From: JAEZVV01 sp036652035
Lineage (GTDB): Bacteria > Pseudomonadota > Gammaproteobacteria > Burkholderiales > Burkholderiaceae_F
Assembly: GCA_036652035.1 (NCBI GenBank)
Contig: JAVVWR010000059.1
Coordinates: forward strand, 1 to 18,308
DNA: 18,308 nt
Reading direction: 5' to 3'
In this document: in pieces, positions 15,225 through 18,308 of the stretch
Layout of the letters: each line of letters begins with the position of its first letter
Position numbering within the stretch: the first letter of the stretch is position 1
The notes under the pieces: model-generated
Told to the model about the DNA's origin: nothing
The model's input: only the letters and a program-made list of their open reading frames with translations
Databases searched by the model: none
Made by a program: the position numbers and the translations under genes

Positions 15225-15877
15225 GCCGCGCCCTCCTCTTCGAGCGCCGCACGGGCCACCGGTCCCAGGTCGACGCGCTGGATGAAGCCCGCATCGATCG
15301 GCACTTCCTGGTGAGTGGTGAGAGCCACGATGCCGCCGCCACGAACGTGCCCGGCGATCAGTTCGCCAAGTTCGGCCACGCCCTTGACGTCCAGCGCGGT
15401 AAACGGCTCATCGAGAATCCACAGCGGCGCCGCAGCGCTGACATAGAGCCGGGCGAGCGCGACGCGCCGCCGTTGACCTTGCGAGAGATGGCGCGCCATG
15501 CGTTCCTCGAAACCACGCAGGCCGACGCGAGCCGCCGCCTGATCGGCCTGCTCGAGAGAAATCGCGTTGTCGGCCATCTCGCAGTTGACGAGCAGGTTCT
15601 CGCGCACGGTGAGCTCGTCCTTCACCCCGTTCAAGTGGCCGATGTAAACCAGCTTGCGCCAGTAGTCTTCCTTGAGCTTGCCAATGGACTGGCCGCTCCA
15701 GCGGACCTCGCCCTCGGCTGGCTGCATCAGCCCAACCAGAAGCCGCAACAAGCTGGTCTTGCCGGTGCCATTGGGGCCGGCAATGCGCAGCAAGGTGCCG
15801 GGTCGAACCGCAAAGGAAAGATGAGAAAAAAGAATGCGGTCGCCTCGGACGCACTCGAGATCGACTGCTTCAAGCAT
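15218..15877 (-). CDS. ccmA: CcmA, ATP-binding subunit of the CcmAB transporter
   Basis: This 219-residue ABC ATPase is the first gene of the operon. Walker A is GPNGTGKTS (34-42), the signature is LSQGQ (131-135), Walker B is LWILDEP (152-158), and the H-loop His is 189. ATP hydrolysis with CcmB releases holo-CcmE from CcmC. The start at 15877 fits the family N-terminus (MLEAVDLEC); there is no strong Shine-Dalgarno. The in-frame extension to 16003 was rejected because it would cover the regulatory region and is unlike CcmA. Confidence 0.95.
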   Translation of the reverse strand: MLEAVDLECVRGDRILFSHLSFAVRPGTLLRIAGPNGTGKTSLLRLLVGLMQPAEGEVRWSGQSIGKLKEDYWRKLVYIGHLNGVKDELTVRENLLVNCEMADNAISLEQADQAAARVGLRGFEERMARHLSQGQRRRVALARLYVSAAAPLWILDEPFTALDVKGVAELGELIAGHVRGGGIVALTTHQEVPIDAGFIQRVDLGPVARAALEEEGAAC

Positions 15878-15945
15878 TCTGGAAAACCGTTCGGCGAGGT
15901 GCGCGCACGCGTAAGACCGCAGGAAGAAATGACAGCGGAGTGTAA

Positions 15946-15969
15946 CGGCGGCGGGAACACTCGCCGCCG
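15946..15969 (-). other. GC-rich inverted repeat in the ccmA leader
   Basis: CGGCGGCG and CGCCGCCG form an 8-base-pair stem around an 8-base loop, between the FNR-like box and ccmA. It has no T-run, so it is not a terminator. It could be a leader-RNA hairpin or simple GC-rich sequence. Confidence 0.3.
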
Positions 15970-15989
15970 CAGGGCAAGCCCCGAATCTC

Positions 15990-16003
15990 TTGGTCTGGAT
16001 CAA
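15990..16003 (-). promoter_or_regulatory. FNR-like box upstream of the ccm operon (one mismatch)
   Basis: TTGATCCAGACCAA on the minus strand differs from TTGAT-N4-ATCAA at one base. It ends 112 bases before the ccmA start and lies between that gene and the terminator of the porin gene, where the operon promoter is expected. The site suggests the ccm operon responds to the same FNR-family regulator as the onr genes. Confidence 0.55.
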
Positions 16004-16099
16004 TTCCAGCCAAGAAAAAGCACTCGAAAGCGTCCCCGATCAAACCCTGTGCTCGCCATCGGCTGCATGGCGCCACCGACAAGGCAAACACAGGGATCG

Positions 16100-16127
16100 A
16101 AAAAAAGACCGCGCACACGGCGCGGTC
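16100..16127 (-). terminator. Intrinsic terminator of the MtrB/PioB-type gene
   Basis: An 8-base-pair GC-rich stem (arms 16107-16114 and 16120-16127) with a 5-base loop is followed in the transcript by seven T (16106-16100). It lies 20 bases past the stop codon and separates the porin gene from the ccm operon. Confidence 0.92.
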
Positions 16128-16147
16128 CGAAATGAAGCAGGTCTTGT

Positions 16148-18292
16148 TCAGAAACGGTACTTGCCAATCACGTAGAAGATGTTGGCGCTGTACTGCGGGG
16201 TCGCACCCACACCACTCAAATAGCTCGTGGTCGTGGAGACGGGACTCGGTGCTGGCGGTGCGAGCAACTGGTAGTTGTTGTACTGGAAGTCGCTGTAGTC
16301 GTACTTCTGGTAGGCATAACCACCGGTCAGCTCGAAGGACCGGGTGATCCGCCAATCGCCGCGCAGGTTGAAGCTCGATTGCTTGTAGTTGTCGTACGCG
16401 GTGATGGGGATCGGGGTGCCGAAGTTGTTCTGCGACTGGAAGTCAGCCCCGCCCGAGTTCTTCGTGTACATCAGCGAACCGGTGAGCTTCAACGCCTCGG
16501 TCACCGGGACGGCAACCGCAGCACCCAACAGCCAGTTGTGCTCGGTGTTTTGCGAGGCCCAGTTGTAGTTCTGCGACGTTGCCGATGCGTTCGGATCGTA
16601 GGCGCCGGTGGCCGTCAGATTGCTGATGGCGCGGTGGTACGAGTCGTACTTGACCGTTTCATAGTCGCCGAAGAACGAGGTGCGAATCGACTGCGGAGCG
16701 CCGAAGGCGATCGAACCGTAGATCTCCTGCCGCGTGTCCTTGGTGCGGCCCAGAACTGTCGTCTTGTAGTCGTTGTTCTTGTAGATGCCTTCCAAGGACA
16801 GGTCAACGAAGGGCACGGGCGAGAAGTCGATCACCGCCTTGATCAGGTTCTGATCGCGGTCGGCCGAATCAAAAGCCACGGCATAGCGCGTCAGGTAGTT
16901 CGGGTCCTGAGCGTTGGCCCCGGCGTTGGCGAGCAGGAAGTCCGAACGACGCCACGAGTACTGGTACTTCAGCCGAAGGTTGACGTCCTCGATCGCGCTG
17001 TTGCGCCACTCGGCCCACAGCTTGTTGTCAGTGACCTTGTCGAAGTCATGGCGCTCTTGATCGGTGTGCAGATAGTCCCAGCCGCCCGCGATCCGGTTGC
17101 CGGCCATGAAGCGCCAGGCGCCTTCGACGCCGAAGTTGTTCTTCGTCACGCTGTAGAACTCGGCCGTACAAGGCTGACCACCGCAGGCGAGGTTGCCCCC
17201 ACCTGGCAAGCCCACGGTCGGCGGCGAAAACACCACATGAGTCGATTCGTTGGCGCGGTCGTAGTAGTTGTAATAGGCCTTGGTGTCGACGCCCCGGGCC
17301 GGCAAAGCCGTCCACGCCAGCGAGGCGGTGGTGTTCTTTTCCTTGCCGTTGAAGTTGGGAACGTTCGGGTTCGAGGCCGTGATCTGACCGCCGGTGCCGT
17401 TCAAGGCCTGGGTCGCCAGCGCGAAATTGCTCTCGGAGGTGGCGTACGTGAAGCGTCCCGACAACTGCGAGTTGAGCGGCAGCTTGCGCAGCGCGCCGTT
17501 GGCCGAGACTTTGAAGAAGTCGTTGTTCGGCGCGCTGTAGGTGGTGTCGACCCCGTTTCTGAAGTAGCCGTTGTTCCAGTTGAAGCTGGTGTTGGCGTTA
17601 TCGAACTTGCTCCACAACACAGCGACGTTGAACAACATCTCGCGGGCCGCGTAACCGCCTTCGAGCATCAGGTTGTCGGTTTTGTAATCGACCGGACCGG
17701 CCAGATCGACGAAGCCGTTGCCGGGGCTGGTGCCCTGGGCGGCCGCAAAGAGCTTGTTGCCGTCGAACTGGACCGAATTGGCGTCGGCCCGCACATACCA
17801 GGGCGAGGTCGTCTTCCACTCGACTTCGCCACCGGTGACGCGGCGGTTGTACGAGTAGTCACTGGCAAAGAACGGCGGCACCACAGGAGGAGCGAAGGTG
17901 GCGGTCTGGTTGGCCGTGCCCGCGCCCTGGTAGCGCGAGCCGGTGGCCGGCGCGAAACCGAAGTTGTGGGTCAGCCAGTTCGAGTACACCCTGGCCTTGA
18001 ACATGTCGTACATGCCGCCCTTGAGGTCGACATACAGGTCGTCGCGGCCGATGTTCTCGCCGTAGCCCTTGAGCCAGTAGGTGTCGCTGCGACCATGGAG
18101 GTCAAAGTAGCCGGCGGCGCCGTTGTTCAGGTCTTGATACTCATGAAGCTTGGCGGCGTCCTTGGTGTTGCGCTCTTGCGTGTAGAGGCCACCGACGCCG
18201 ACCGAGCCTTCGATCAGTTGGAACTTGTCCTGGGCGAGGGCCGGCAGCGCGAAGGCGTTGGCCACCAGGATGGCAATGAGTGTGCGGTTCAT
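16148..18292 (-). CDS. MtrB/PioB-family outer-membrane beta-barrel protein
   Basis: This 714-residue protein has a signal peptide (1-20, ending PALA before QDKF) and then alternating aromatic/polar beta strands throughout, ending in Phe714 as outer-membrane barrels do. Its length and segments such as GGEVEWKTTSPWYVRAD (154-170) and MLEGGYAAREMLFNVAVLWSKFDN (209-232) fit the MtrB/PioB family. These barrels sheath a periplasmic decaheme cytochrome to carry electrons across the outer membrane. The N-terminal CXXC of Shewanella MtrB is absent; the only cysteines are Cys370 and Cys375, in a presumed loop. The start has an AGGGGAGG ribosome binding site just inside the window edge. No decaheme partner is visible; it could lie beyond 18308. 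The family is fairly sure, the electron-flow direction unknown. Confidence 0.85.
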   Translation of the reverse strand: MNRTLIAILVANAFALPALAQDKFQLIEGSVGVGGLYTQERNTKDAAKLHEYQDLNNGAAGYFDLHGRSDTYWLKGYGENIGRDDLYVDLKGGMYDMFKARVYSNWLTHNFGFAPATGSRYQGAGTANQTATFAPPVVPPFFASDYSYNRRVTGGEVEWKTTSPWYVRADANSVQFDGNKLFAAAQGTSPGNGFVDLAGPVDYKTDNLMLEGGYAAREMLFNVAVLWSKFDNANTSFNWNNGYFRNGVDTTYSAPNNDFFKVSANGALRKLPLNSQLSGRFTYATSESNFALATQALNGTGGQITASNPNVPNFNGKEKNTTASLAWTALPARGVDTKAYYNYYDRANESTHVVFSPPTVGLPGGGNLACGGQPCTAEFYSVTKNNFGVEGAWRFMAGNRIAGGWDYLHTDQERHDFDKVTDNKLWAEWRNSAIEDVNLRLKYQYSWRRSDFLLANAGANAQDPNYLTRYAVAFDSADRDQNLIKAVIDFSPVPFVDLSLEGIYKNNDYKTTVLGRTKDTRQEIYGSIAFGAPQSIRTSFFGDYETVKYDSYHRAISNLTATGAYDPNASATSQNYNWASQNTEHNWLLGAAVAVPVTEALKLTGSLMYTKNSGGADFQSQNNFGTPIPITAYDNYKQSSFNLRGDWRITRSFELTGGYAYQKYDYSDFQYNNYQLLAPPAPSPVSTTTSYLSGVGATPQYSANIFYVIGKYRF

Positions 18293-18297
18293 GGTGT

Positions 18298-18305
18298 CCT
18301 CCCCT
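18298..18305 (-). promoter_or_regulatory. Ribosome binding site of the MtrB/PioB-type gene
   Basis: AGGGGAGG lies five bases before the ATG at 18292, confirming that start. The upstream region falls outside the window. Confidence 0.75.
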
Positions 18306-18308
18306 AGC

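Noticed and set aside
15878..16003. N-terminal extension of ccmA to the ATG at 16003
   Set aside because: The extra residues do not resemble CcmA and the region holds the likely promoter and FNR-like box.
16379..18307. A 642-codon plus-strand open frame opposite the porin gene
   Set aside because: Shadow frame; the minus strand has a signal peptide, beta-barrel strands, terminal Phe, ribosome binding site and terminator.
1..18308. CRISPR array, tRNA, rRNA, insertion sequence or replication origin
   Set aside because: No spaced direct repeats, cloverleaf-like segments, transposase genes or terminal inverted repeats were recognised on either strand.

Overview
The window is GC-rich, tightly packed, and looks like a betaproteobacterial chromosome, perhaps Rhodocyclales or a relative. 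That placement is inferred from the gene families and codon style; there is no rRNA marker. All genes except one at the left end lie on the minus strand, so the main block reads from right to left. No tRNA, rRNA, insertion sequence or CRISPR array was seen, and no stretch over 300 bases lacks a gene.

From right to left in transcription order: (1) 18292-16148 encodes an MtrB/PioB-type outer-membrane beta-barrel porin, closed by a strong intrinsic terminator. (2) 15877-8784 is a complete nine-gene System I cytochrome c maturation operon, ccmABCDEFGHI, mostly with overlapping or nearly touching genes, followed by a strong terminator. (3) 8582-6927 and 6668-4956 are two tandem paralogous octaheme nitrite reductases (ONR). 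Each has seven CXXCH motifs, one CXXCK motif at the fourth position, and the full NrfA/ONR catalytic set, including the Tyr-X-Cys pair typical of ONR. Each also has its own terminator. (4) 4851-3142 encodes an exported TPR protein of unknown function, and 3130-2237 a second, shorter CcmI paralogue. (5) At the left end a KfrA-like coiled-coil DNA-binding protein (984-13, minus) and a tyrosine recombinase (1110-2240, plus) diverge from an intergenic region rich in TAACGCA repeats. The recombinase gene meets the second ccmI tail to tail with a 4-base overlap.

The genes form a coherent set for anaerobic respiration. The ONRs would reduce nitrite to ammonium in the periplasm, and the Ccm proteins would attach their eight hemes each. 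Perfect FNR/Anr-type boxes (TTGAT-N4-ATCAA) lie upstream of both ONR genes, and a one-mismatch box lies upstream of ccmA, suggesting shared oxygen-responsive control. No quinol dehydrogenase (NrfH, NrfBCD, CymA type) is present, so the electron donor to the ONRs must be encoded elsewhere. The second CcmI resembles the role of NrfG in dedicated CXXCK heme-attachment systems. The MtrB/PioB porin implies trans-outer-membrane electron transfer, but its decaheme partner is not in the window.
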